Origin: Glandiceps talaboti | Lineage: Eukaryota; Hemichordata; Enteropneusta; Spengelidae | Direction: 5' to 3' | Assembly: GCF_964340395.1 (NCBI RefSeq) | Contig: NC_135549.1 | Span: 3,079,001-3,143,000 of the forward strand | Length of the DNA stretch: 64,000 bases | Part shown: piece after piece, positions 14,458 through 28,300 of the stretch | Layout: each line of letters begins with the position of its first letter | How positions within the stretch are numbered: position 1 is the first letter of the stretch | Program-made: the position numbers and the translations under genes | The notes under the pieces: model-generated | Database searches by the model: none | The model's input: the letters and a program-made list of their open reading frames with translations, nothing else | What the model was told of the DNA's origin: nothing

Positions 14458-16170
14458 ATGTTTCCAATGTATGGTATTTATTGTTTATTTGTCCTTCAAC
14501 TATCACCGATTTTGATTCATGCAAACAATCATGGTGATTTAATAGATGTCACTCACCCAGCTTGGTTAACTTATGTGGAAAACAGTCATGTCGACGAGAA
14601 GGTAGCATATGAGCCGGGCGTTGTTGTTTTTGGAGGACTGTTCGCGATACATATTCCCGGGGAGAATGGTCGAGTGACGTGTGGAAGTATACAGCAGCTT
14701 GCTGGACTGTGGGTAGAAAGTATGTTATATGCTGTGCAAAACGTGAACCTCAGAGATGATATTTTGCCTAAGGTGAAGATAGGGTATGATATTAAAGATG
14801 ATTGCTCTGACCCGAACATAGCCTTGGAGGTGAGTAAGGGCATACATGGACGTCCACGGTAAGGGGGGGGGGGGGGGGGGTTAAACAAACACCCAAACAA
14901 AATGCATATAGTTTTATTAACATATGAACAACATCAACCAAGAAGTAAGTGATGTATGACAATTGAGATATTAATTCATATGCGAATGTAAGTTTTGAAT
15001 TATTGGCCATATGATGTTTATGTGAAACAAATTTCATATGAATAATTAAATCTGACAAACTATGTGTATCTTTTAAATATGCAAAAAAAAATGTAAACTC
15101 TGCTTCTAGTCACTAACCCATGAAAAGTACATTGCCATAGATCATGTAGATGACTGCTCGTGATGACTCGATCCTCTCAATCTTCTTGTAGGTTTTAGGA
15201 ACTCTTTGTCAGGATTTTCATTGGATCTCACATCTTAGCATATTTCAGTCAGCAGTGAATTTATACATGCATCACCCAGCTTTAACTTGCAGATGGAGCA
15301 GTACTGAGGACACCCATCAGTTCTGTTCTGTTCCTCAATCTTTGTGCAATTAAACTCCCATAGTAATACTAATAGCAAAAACTTGCCCTCATAGTAGGTA
15401 AACACACGAGGAATAACATCCACTTCTCTAATATTAGAGTCAGGAAAATGAAGTCTATCAAATGAACCTGTTGCAGTTGGACGTCCTAAAACCTAGAAAA
15501 TAATGTAATGACCGAGAACATAGAAATGGGAATATTCTAGACATCAGATCAGTCACAGATGGTGACCATTGAATTTAGGTCAATGCAAAATGGTAATGTC
15601 ATTTATGGTATTTTCACCTGTGCATAGTATTAGTATACAAAAACACAGGCTGATTATAATGTTGAGGAGAGAGAATAGTTAACATCCCATAATACTTTAT
15701 CTGGTAGCAGGAATAAACCTATGTACTAGTTACTTTATTCAAAGAAACTTTCAATGTGTCCTAAAAACTGTTTTCAAAATGTACAAACTCAAAAGAAGAG
15801 ATTCAATGTGGCAGGGTTGATTTGTACCCCTTTCATTTCTTCTCAAAGGCAAAAATGAAAAAATTGTGTGTTTCTGATAACCAACCAATCCCAGTTTAAG
15901 TCGCTACTTTTTTTTAAACATTCAATGACATTCACACAAAAAAAGTAATGTTTTTGTCTTCTTGACCTTCATGTAGTGATATTTGTACACATTTCACCAA
16001 AGTGTCACTTAGGGGTATTCTGACCTACATTCCATTTGGTTTTGGGTCAAGCAATGTTTTTCAAAAATAAAAACAATTAAAAAGATAAAATTAAATAAAC
16101 TCCCTACCTACCAACCCTTTTTAGCATAACTGAACTGATAAGGTTCACTAGTGTTATAGGCAGGGTGCAG

Positions 16171-16225
<55 letters not shown>

Positions 16226-16261
16226 GTGTGTCTGTCTGTCTGTCTATGTGTGTCTCTGTGT

Positions 16262-16305
<44 letters not shown>

Positions 16306-19300
16306 TGGGGGGGGGGGGTGAATGACGTAAACTCAAAAACTGCAAGACCGATTGCCTTGGTATTTGGTGGGGACTTTACTTTTGGTGTCTAGTTGGGAAA
16401 TTGTTCAACGTAAAATGATCGCATCACAGGTGTGTCAAAAATGGCATTTTTAGTAAAAAAAAATTTAAAAAACTACTGGGCAGATTGGTATGAAATTTGG
16501 TGGGAGCATGTGTAGGGGTGTATAGGTTAGAATTGTATTGATATGATGATTCCATGAGTAATATGCAAATTAGGGCTAAAAATGTGGCTTTTTGGTTAAA
16601 AATCTTTAATTCCAAAACTACTGAGCAGATTGGCTGAAATTTAATGGGGATGCAGTTGGTGGTGTACAGATAAAGAAATATGCATATAATGATCTCATCA
16701 ACGATGTGTAAATTTGGTGTAAAAATGTGAATTTGGTCAAAAACATAACTAAAAAGTACTTTATCAATGAAATTGAAATTTGATGAGATGTTTCTAAGTG
16801 TTATTCTGCAGATTTTGTTCAAAACATTTTGACACCATTGGCCCTAGCAACCATGACCATGCCCTTAGCAACAACCAAATGTCAGTATATTTTGCTAAAA
16901 TAACATCATCATCTTGTAGGCAAATAAGTAAACATTCAAAAAATATATGCAAATATCCCTAGCAACCTGACCACACCCATAGCAACAACCAAATGATGGT
17001 GAATTTCACTAAGATAACAACATGGATTCTTAGACAAATGAGCAACCATTCAAAATATGTATGTAAATGTGCCTAGCAACAAGACCATGTCCATAGCAAC
17101 AGCCATATGTTGCAAAGATAACATCAGGGATTCATAGACAAGTGAATGAACATTAAAACTCAAATGTGTCTAGCAACATGACCATGCCCTTAGCAACAGC
17201 CAAATGATCATGTATATTGCAAAGATAAGGGATTAATAGACAAGTGAATAAACATTCAAAAAATGTATGCAAATATGCCTAGCAAAAAGACCATGCCCAT
17301 AACAACAGCCAAATAATCGCACATATCAAAGATAACAACAGGGCTGGATAGGCATCTGGATAATCATTCAGCAAATGAACACTTATATATAGCATAGATC
17401 AGCATGTGGATAAACATTATTAAAAACTGTACAGTTGTCTACAACGTCATTGGTGCTCTTTTTTTCTGAAGCCGTGTTGTTGGAAACACGTTTATTTCTT
17501 TTTCTGCCGCCCTAATCAGAACATTTTATCCTAATCACACCAACTAAGTAAACTAACCCTTAATTTGTAAATTAGTGATATACAATATAGTCCTGTTATT
17601 TTCTCACATACATATTGTATCATTTGGTGATAAAAGGAAATCTTGATGCAATGCACTGTAGTAAATAATGTTTGTACAGTAATTACAAAACAATATCTTC
17701 CAACCACTGCACAAAATATTAATGGCAATATAGAAGTGCTGAGGTAGTGTCATACTTCACAGACCGAGACAGCAGGTTGATTTATTTGCATGTAATACTG
17801 AAATAATTAAACAGGAAATTAAAATTTGCTAATGCCTATACATTCGTGTAGTAGTATACATTCAATGAGAACATGGGGGGGGGGGGGGGGGGGGGGGGAG
17901 AGAGAGTTGCCTAGCAAATATTGTTTTTTTTATGTAATTAGAACAATGTATGCACAGTAGCAGTAGTTTCGTTTTTCAAATTCAGTTGCAGAAAGAGAAC
18001 ATGAGGTAATTTAAATTCTTATATGATGCTGAGATGTTCAACCTTAGTATAATGACCAGATGTGCATGTTTCTAAGCTGGTTTGGAGGGTTGACTGTTTC
18101 AAATGTTAACAAATTACAGACAGTTGTCAATACCTGTACTAAAATATGTGGAACTGAATGTAAAAGCATGAAATCATTATATGGAAAACGAGCACTTGTT
18201 AAAGCCACAAAAATTACCAATGACCCTTCCCATGTCTTAGTTCAGTATTTTGAGATGCTTCCCTCGGGTCGCAGGTATCGAATTTTATCCTTGAGAACAC
18301 GTCGTGCTCGGCTCAGTTACGTACCTTCTGCCATCAGAATACTTAACCAGAGAATATAAGAAGTAAAGGAATGTGAATGTTTTTATGTAGTCTTTTACAC
18401 AGTTTTTATTGTCTTCGTACTTTTGTTGTTCTTAGTACTACTTTAATGTGTGAGATTATATGTATGCTTTTCTGTGTTGTTGCAAGACAAATTTCCCCGT
18501 GAGGGATAATAAAGTAATAATAATAATAAAAAAAATAAAAAAAATACCACTGCTGAGGTTGCCAACTATTATGAGATCCCTGTAATTAGGAGACAAATAA
18601 TAACTAGACCAGTCCAAGAATATATAACTTAATGTGTCTTAAAATAGCAGAAGACCATTAGTCATAGTTCCTAACTTGTCTTCTCTGTTCTCTGTTGTAT
18701 TAGATGCTGTCTTGAATTTCAATTTTATACATGCATGTTGTATTATACGATTAGGAAGATTATGAAATGAAAACCATATATTTCTTTGACTAATGCAAGT
18801 TAGTTTGCTGAGGTCAAGATGATGTTATTTATGGAAGAATTTCATAAGTTATGTTGTCTAATCACACAGTATTACCTGAATAGTCTCCAATGGTTTAGAT
18901 ACATCATGGTAGTTGGGTCTAGACACCCTATATTGGGGGATTTGAATGTAAATAGATGGATTATAGTTATGTTGTGATCATCCAACAATGACATCAGATC
19001 ATCTCGTCTTCCTTTCTATTCATAGACAAAGTTCAGAGGATGGCTCTTAATAATCTTACTTGACAAAAATTGAAATGTGTTGCACAAAAACAAATTGGGT
19101 GTTGTGTCTATATTTGCAAACCCTTTCTAATTGTTACAGTGATCCAGGTTAGCATCAGAGTTTTTTTTTCCAATGATAAACAAAAGCAAAACAAAGCTAT
19201 TAATAAAAATGGTTTCTCATGATGTTTAAGTTTGAAAGCCTACTCAAAAATCACAAATAAAAAGTGGAAATGCTTCACAAATTCTATCAAATAGTTTTAT

Positions 19301-22300
19301 GACAGCAGATCTGAACTGTTATCAGGGTTACCATATTTATGTTTCTCACTATATATTATATAGTCAGTTGACAAAAGAGATTTTAAAGTGTGTGTACATG
19401 TTGGCCATGCTTTCACAGTTTTGGACTGAAACAACCATGCACTAGTGACGTCATCATTGTACTGTGATGTTTCCTGATCTGACCATAGAGGGCATCATTT
19501 TAACATTTTTGGTTAGATTCCATACTTACAAAGATTGGTTTAGTCATGAAATACAAAGAAATACATTTAAACTTAAAAGAGCTGCCGTTTATATCAATGA
19601 CACATTGTACTGCCTCTAGTCAATGTTATATGATTTTATTTTTAGTGTTTTGCATATTTAAAATTCCTGATTTACAGAAAATAACAGTGAATTTTATTTC
19701 TTTACAGCATGCATTGTCTTTTGTTAACGCAGATGGAAGAGAAAGCTGTACATGTAGTGATTGTGATGATGTTGGTCCACCAACCGTAGGTGTGGTAGGT
19801 ACTGGGTCAAGTACTACATCAATAGCTGTGGCAGATCTCTTAGGTAAGGGTGAATGCTGGGAGTAGTGTTACTCAATCCTGCCAATTCATTAATTAGATG
19901 AAGGCAAAGAAATTCTGTCAGTTTTTTTTACACACAGACAAACAAATGGCTTATTGTTGCTGGTACATCAATCTGCTTGAAATATGTTTTCCTGGTTCAG
20001 CTATTGGTACTATATAACAGAATTCTATGACATGTAGGTTTAATTGTGGCATATAACTATGAAATAAACATTGTGTGTCTGAGCATCGATAATTTTAGAA
20101 GGTAATTTTGATTTCAGCCAGCCACTTTCCTTGAATTATGGTCTGCTTTCCAAAATACCAAAATTTTAGTTTTTGTCATTCACCAGATGCTTCTATCATA
20201 GTGAGTCAGGAGAATATTGATTCATGACAGCAATCCTACAAGACTCAACATTTGTGTACAATGATATGAATTATGTCAGCTGTCTGTATGTCCCTATATT
20301 TGTTTATCACAGGGTGAAATTTAATTGCAAATGAAGGGGGGAAAACCTAAATACTCAGTCTTGTTGCATTTGGAATATTTACAAAGTTACTTCCATTCAG
20401 AACATAATTTGACATCCTCATACAGTATTTTTACAGTTTTGCAATAATTTATAAGATTGACTTCAGCACAGAGTTCATTACTAAAAAAACATTAATGATC
20501 AACAAAATTAAAGATATTATATATGTAAAAACCGACATTATATAGAAAATAATTCTGAGTTGATTTCATTCAGTACTGAATTGGCCCACTACTTTTCAGC
20601 CATTTCTGAATTAAAAACAATGGAATATGTGATGTTAATAAATGAACTTTCTAGACATCTTGTACTCTTTATCATTGTATGAATTTAGCATATAATATGA
20701 GTTTGCATGATATATGCCTATATTGTCAATGATGGCAAAACATCCCGAATCAGACTGTTATGTCAATATATCATGTTCTTATTCAATTCACCAGGTCTGT
20801 TCCAAATACCTCAAGTAAGTTATTCTGCTTCCAGTCCCCTTCTCAGCGACAAAATGCGTTTTCCGTTTTTTCTTCGTACTCTGGCGTCAGACATCAACCA
20901 GGCCAAAGTAATGGCTGCCTTGACAACCCATTATGATTGGAACTATGTGATAATTGTACATACTGAAGATGACTATGGAATACCAGGAATGGAAGCATTG
21001 AAAACAGAATTGAAACATCTCAATGTCTGTATTTCCTCTGTCTATGAGCTGTCAAGACACACTACAGAGAAGGAAGTTGTTGACATTGTGAAAGGCATGA
21101 AAGAAATGAATAAAGCTGAGGTGAGAATTTCCAAAGTAAATAGTACAGTACAGATGAAGGTGTACTGCATGAAAGGATGGTGTTTCCGGTTGCGTATACT
21201 TGACAGTCACACAACGAAATTGCCGAAAATCCGGAAATACCGCATTTCTGTTGTGTGACGGTCATGTATACAAAACTGGTAAGGCTACTTTTCATGCAGT
21301 GGTTGTACCGGTATATTGACATACCAAGTTCTATGTCTGGTCCTCATAACATCAGAATCTTGATCTTAAAAAACCCTTAGAGTCAATGATTAGGCTTTTA
21401 TGAGAATGACATAATATGAATACAACCAGGAAAGACTTGGGAATCAGTTGATATTACTAAATACTATTACCATCCTCATTGTAAACAGACTACATGAAGC
21501 AGCTGACATGTGTATTCTCTAATGAAAGACAACAATCTCTGTTGTGGATCAGAATAATACAAACTGGGTAGAGTCACCACATCATAAAGTATAGGGGAAG
21601 ATCAAGAAATGGTTATGTTTCAGTGACACATCAAATTTGCACAGCCAACACACTGATAAGCAATATCTTGAATAGACATATAAATTATTGACAAGCTAGA
21701 TCTAGAATTTCAGTGATTATGAAATCCACTACTGTACATCATTAATATTGTATTATCTGTATGATGGATGGTTATTTCTGACTGTTTTCATTCAACTCAA
21801 CCAGAGAGGTTTTTTTATGATTTATGATAAAGAAGTGAAATTTTGATTGAGAGTCCAGTTGATTTATTATTTTTGTGTCTTTATCACATCCTGTTAATTT
21901 CATCCAAACTGCTTTAAAACAGAATTAAAAGAAGCCACCTGCGTAGTACAATAAATTATCAGGTGTGTCCTTTGGGATGATATATACAGTTTTAGCAATT
22001 AAAGATGGACTTATTTATGTCAGCACACTGTATACAAAGATGAGGTGCTAACATGTTGGCTATTGAAATACACAACAAATAAAAATACAATATTTTTTTT
22101 TTAAACCAAACACTCCTAAGGTAATGTTGTTGTATTGATGATTTTTAAAAAAATATCACCAACGGAAAAGTTTCAATTTTAAGTCAATATTGTGAAAATA
22201 ATACTTGATATTTCAATAATTTGATATGACATATCCAAACTGTCAAGAAATCACTGCAAAGAGTGAAACATTGAGTCAGGAAACACAGTATAAAATCCAT

Positions 22301-25300
22301 CCATTGATCACTTTGGTATTTAAAATACAAACTACATATAGTTTGAAACCACTGCAGAATTCATTGGAGACTACAGTTCAAATGTTTCAGAGTGAAAGGA
22401 TGATAGAGTTAGCAATACAATCAAAGAAAGTGGATTATCAGGAGAGTCTACTCATTTCTAGTTTTGGTGATTCAAGGGAGAGAAAAGTGACACTGTTTTG
22501 ATTACAAGAGTGTTCTTCATCATCTCAACCAATTAAGTGAATGAATGTAACAAATTGAATTATCTAGTTGAGAGAATTGTATGCTTTCTACTGGGAACAT
22601 CACACTGTACTCTCACTATATTAATTTCAAATAACGTATGAGATGTGATACAAAGCTTTAATTTTCACTGAAAACAAATTTACTTGTTTTGCCAGATTTT
22701 ATTTCTTCTAACGTGAGATAATTTGCTGAGAACATTGGGATCAATATTACAAAAGTTACAGCAGCAGAAAGAGTCAAAATAGATCTGTACAATAAAAGGT
22801 ATCGCACAGAATTACACCTTGGTTCCATTAAGTGTAGTATACGATGAACTCATTATGATTTATTGTCAACAGTTACTACTTGTTTGAAATGAAGAGTGTT
22901 TATTGTTGGTCTTATTTCAGGTGATATTTACATTCTGCCTGAAGCACGACATTTCGCGCATACTAGATGAAGCTGTGAAGCAAGATTTAAGAGGGCGGAC
23001 ATGGATTGCAAGTGATTCATGGGGAGATTCCATGCAGACTGTAAATACAGGGGGTAGAGAAGTGATCTTGGAGGGAATGCTAGGAATTGCTCCTAAGGGT
23101 GGCATTGATAAGAATTTTACAAAGTAAGTGCATGACTTGAATTTAAGAAGGAACACATGTAGATTGAACTGACAGCAGTAGGGTTCACTGAATTTTTCAG
23201 TTTTCTTTCAGTCAGGTGAGAAAATAACAATGGGTTAGAAGAGGAAATTGTAGTAACTTGGTTTACCAATTGTATAAAGTTTGTATTGTATGTACAACAA
23301 GTACCTGTCTCTCTCTAGAAATAAACACAACATTCAGCTCATAGGAAGACATTCAGAGAAAAAGGAATAAATTATAGATCAGAAATAATTGTTGTTACTA
23401 TTTTCAATTCTTATTGTAAGATTAAAAGTCAGTGTCCACATTGGTTTTGTTGATTTTTGTCCAACCATGATTATGTTCGCATTTAATGTTTTCTTTGAAT
23501 TTATAATTGACACAAATGATACATTTCATCATAGCAAGTGCTCACTCTGCATATTATGCTGAATTCATTTCCTGCCAGTCTTTCTACATATAGCTAGTCA
23601 ATATCAAAGTACCATCCTAAGCAGAGTGCCATCTAGTGTTGTTCTTCTTGTTGCTCCAGTCACAGACGTTTGAAAGAGATACGGCTATGCTCCAGTAAAA
23701 TGGAAATGTTATTTTATCTCTATTATGCATACTATTAAGCCATTATACTATTCATCATTACAATGCCATGTATGCATATATGCAGACAAGTTTACTCATT
23801 TGCATAAGGCCAATTTTCACCTCTTTACCTCATATCTGGGTGAAATATTCATTTGATAACATATTATATATAATGGGTGGATATGGAAAAAAATAGGATT
23901 GGTTGTATGTTTTATTATTCCTTTCAAGATAAAAGTTAATAATTGTAGAGTAGGTAAGATCCTACTCTGTAGTGGACAAAGTCCTTGGCCTAGGGAGTCT
24001 TTTGCATGAAAAGTCCTTGGCCTAGGGGAATCTTTTGCATAAAAAGTCTATGGCCTAGGGAGTCTAAAGCATCTTAAGGGTTTTAATTAATTAATAAGAT
24101 GTATAGGGTACTATGAGGGCCAAGGATATAGCTAATTTGATAACATGAAGCATATTACCCTATCATTTTCTCCACAGGCACCTCTATAATTTAAAAGCCA
24201 ACAACAATACAAAAAATCCATGGTTTAAAGATACTCTGGGCAATTTGAACAACTGTACTTTTGACACTGATGTACCAAATATGAAACGTTGTCAAGGGGA
24301 TGAAACTTATGCTGATGTCTATCAAGAGCAAAGTGATGGCCAGAGAAGTGCCTTTATGATTGATGCTGTCTATACCTTAGCATATGGTCTCCATGACTAC
24401 TTGGAATGCACCAATGGTAAGGAAGCACACTGTCAGGAATCCAAATGGTCTTGTAACTAGACAGCGCCCTCTAGTGGTAAAACCGAAGTTTGCATGGACA
24501 TCACAATTTGTAAGACTCAAACTAAAACTGTTGTTGCAACTTGCAGCATATTGATAAACACTCAATGGACATCAATGTAATTCTTTTCACGTGACAGTAG
24601 GGTGGCATCCCTGATAGCATATTTTCCTCAAGTGGTCACACCCCATTCTGTGTTGACACTATCTTAATTGCAGGGGGATTATATAGACACCACCAAGATA
24701 CCTTGATCACTCGCATGTATGATCTTTCACTGCAATAGGTTTAATTTATGGCATAGTTTGCCTATAGCATGATTTCCATAGTAGTATATGCAAGTTTTAA
24801 TATAACCATAGGAATAGAAACCTACATAGAGCTGTCTTCTGTATTAATATCAAAACTACCTGTGTTCATCATAATACAATTACATGTCTATTTAGAAACA
24901 TATATCAGACACTGCATCTGTTTAAAGAAATATGGCAGACAATTAAGATATTCTATTTCTATATCATTAAGCCAATCAAACAGCTATATATGATACCACC
25001 AGCTAAATTTAAGTATTGATTTCATTTCCCATCAACACCATAAGGCTATCACTTACTGATGAGTCAGCAATTTCTGCAACAATCTTTCAAAATATTTATA
25101 AATCTAAAGTTACATGTAGGTTTAGTTTGCTGGAGTTTGCAACTGAACTGAGAATTCTGGCAAACTGCAAAGTAAAATATGGTTAGTTGCCAAAAGATTT
25201 TGCAAACTTTGGTGATTTGATCTCTTGTGCAAATGGTCTTGTTTTATCTGACCAATCACTCAAACTGCTAAAAAAAATATGAATATTTCCAAATGTACAA

Positions 25301-28300
25301 ATGATTACGTCATGTGGTCAAATTCTGAAGTGAGCAAATTCTCAATTTTTAAACATCTCTGAATTATTCTTGGTACGGCAGGATAGATGTAATTTGAAGG
25401 TCAAAGGTCATACCATATTGATTTGATTGGTTCATTTTAGACCACTGTAACCTGACAAAGATTGATAACATGGATATGGAGATGTACCTGCACTCCATTA
25501 GAAACGTAACATTTGCCGGCCATGAAGAATTCTACTTTGATAAGGATGGTGAACCGGTGGCTAAATATGAAATCTTAAACCTACAGGTAATGGTATGACA
25601 TAAAGTTCACAAATATCAATGTATCGATCGTGTTTTTGGTTTCAGTTGGTCAGTCCATTGTCAAATGAATGATTTAGGTCAGTCAAAATCAGACACAAAC
25701 AAATTAATAGTATCAAAAAAAACTCTTCTTTATTTGAAAAAGTCATCACACTGGAAACAGTTTTATGTAAGTATTATTCAAATTTATAGTCTAGAGAATA
25801 TATTTATGTCAGAATTGTTTTGTAGGGATACTCTGTGATAGATCATGGTGATATGATCATGGAAGATGTTTTCTGAAAACATTCAACAAATTAAAGAAGA
25901 AGTTATTGCACTTTGAGTTATCCTTCCCTAAATTAACTTATATTTTGTTGTGAAAACATCCTTTTGTATCTTTTAGATGAATTATTTTGCTAACAGAGTC
26001 CAATCTCTTGATCTGACTTGAAATTCTTTTAATTGCAGCATGATTCTGTAAGCAGTCATGTATTTTTTAACAAAGTTGGTGATTGGTCAACAACATATGG
26101 ACTCAATGTAAACCGTGATATTCATTGGTCATCAGGCAACCAATCACCTGCATCCAGATGTTCCCCAGACTGTGTTCCTGGATATTTCAAAGTCACTGAA
26201 AATCCCTCATGTTGCTGGAAATGTGAAGAATGCCAGGGTTTGTAATCTTTAATGTGATGTTTTTTTACACCAATATTATTAGTTATGGTCTAATACAAAT
26301 GGAGGGCATCTCAAACTGACATCATCATCAAAGAGTAAATTAGTTTTTTTGAAAGTGTAATTATACGTATGAATACTAAAATATAAGAGTTCTTAGAGAT
26401 ATTTGTCTAGAGGATAAACGGTAGCAACATTGGTAAGATTTTTGTCGAGCCAGATCACGTTTTGTTTCAGGTTTCGTGATTTTCATTGTAAAAATAAATT
26501 AAACAAATGCCAATGTGACAAGTTTTGTTGCCAAGGAAACATTCTGCTCTAATTTATTTTCAATTTTCAAGTTTTAAAGTTGTGTGATAAAGGAAAGCAC
26601 AAACAATGTTTTCAGTCTACAGCAATTTGGAAAAAAAACGGAAAAAAAACGAAGGAGATCAAGATAGTAAACTTGGCACAACAGTGTTTCCCCTCAATAT
26701 CGTCAATATTATAAATGAGCTGAACATCTGAGTAGTAAAGATTTTGTGAATTCAGTTCTTAGTTTTGTGTAATGAAACTTCTTTGTTGAAATTTTGGCAA
26801 TGAATTCTAGTTTTTGTCTTTTCTCTTCATTCAGAAAACAGTATTAGCAACATGGTGAATTCTGCAACCTGTACAGTTTGTGAGAATGGACAGAGAACCA
26901 ACATCAATCAAACTGAATGCATCACTTTACCTGTAGACTTTGTTTATTTAGATGACCCTGTTGCCATAGCATTCAACATCACTGCAGGTCTTTGTCTCCT
27001 AGCAACAGCTATAGTATTCTTCATCTTTGTCAAACATAACGAGACTCCTATCGTCAAAGCAACCAGTGTTGAGCTGAGTTACTGCTTATTGGCTTGTATT
27101 GCACTTTGTTATGCAAATGTTTGCCTGATTTTGCAGAAGCCAAGTGACTTTGTGTGTAATGCTGTAGTTAACAGTGTAGGCATTAGTTTTGCAGCCTTTG
27201 TGGGAACTTTGATAACAAAAACCAACAGGATATCAAGGATTTTCAATCGCAGGTTGTCAGCAGGTTCACCATCATACCTCAGTATAAAGGTATGTATAGA
27301 TTAAGTATGCTCAGTCCAACTTGAATCTAAATAAACATAAAACAATTCTACATGTAGTGTAATGGTATTCATCTTGAATTATGCCATGGAGTGAATCTTT
27401 TAATGTTTCATTGTGTAGTTCCTCTATGATCTTGATGTCAATGACACACCCCATCTTTGAATCACTGATTCAGTATAACCTAAATGTGATACTTTAGATC
27501 TACCATTTAGTAGTGATGTGATGATTTAATGTATGGTTCAGTAAGTACAATACAATTAGCATTATAACACATTTTAAGTCTTCAAGTGAAACCAAAATTC
27601 TTGACTGTAATGATGTCAATATATTACAATAGTTTGTTTTATTTTGTCATAACTTTTAATGTTTCATTGTGTAGTTCCTCTATGATCTTGATGTCAATGA
27701 CACACCCCATCTTTGAATCACTGATTCAGTATAACCTAAATGTGATACTTTAGATTTACCATTTAGTAGTGATGTGATGATTTAATGTATGGTTCAGTAA
27801 GTACAATACAATTAGCATTATAACACATTTTAAGTCTTCAAGTGAAACCAAAAGTCTTGACTGTAATGATGTCAATATATCACAATAGTTTGTTTTATTT
27901 TCTGTCATAACTTGTCAAAAATAATCTTGCCAGAATAATAAAACAGTTGAATATTTAATATGAACACTTTTGAATTGTGTTAATTGACATGGAAATTGAG
28001 TTTAATAATATATATATATATAGAAATCAGAAATTGTGATAAATAATGTGTTATATAAATGTATAATTGTGTATCACAACACTTGAACTAAAAAGTATAA
28101 TTTCTTGTAATATTGCAGTACCAAATGTTGATAATTGCCAGCATAGTTGGAGTACAGATTATCATCCAAGTACTATGGGTATGGATAGAACCAGGTTATC
28201 TTCATCCAAACTACTCCAACCCTATGTTTACAGTGCTAGAATGTAACTATGGGACTTACGCTGGTCCCATGGCAACTGTTGGTAAGTCAATGAGATAAAC

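Larger units (their letters stand above)
14830..19707 (+). other. GPCR intron 1
   Basis: A 4.9 kb intron with a G tract (14,862-14,881), a tandem-repeat transposon-like element (16,160-17,450), a G tract (17,875-17,898) and a truncated LINE (18,055-18,545). No additional exon fits the receptor. Confidence 0.7.
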
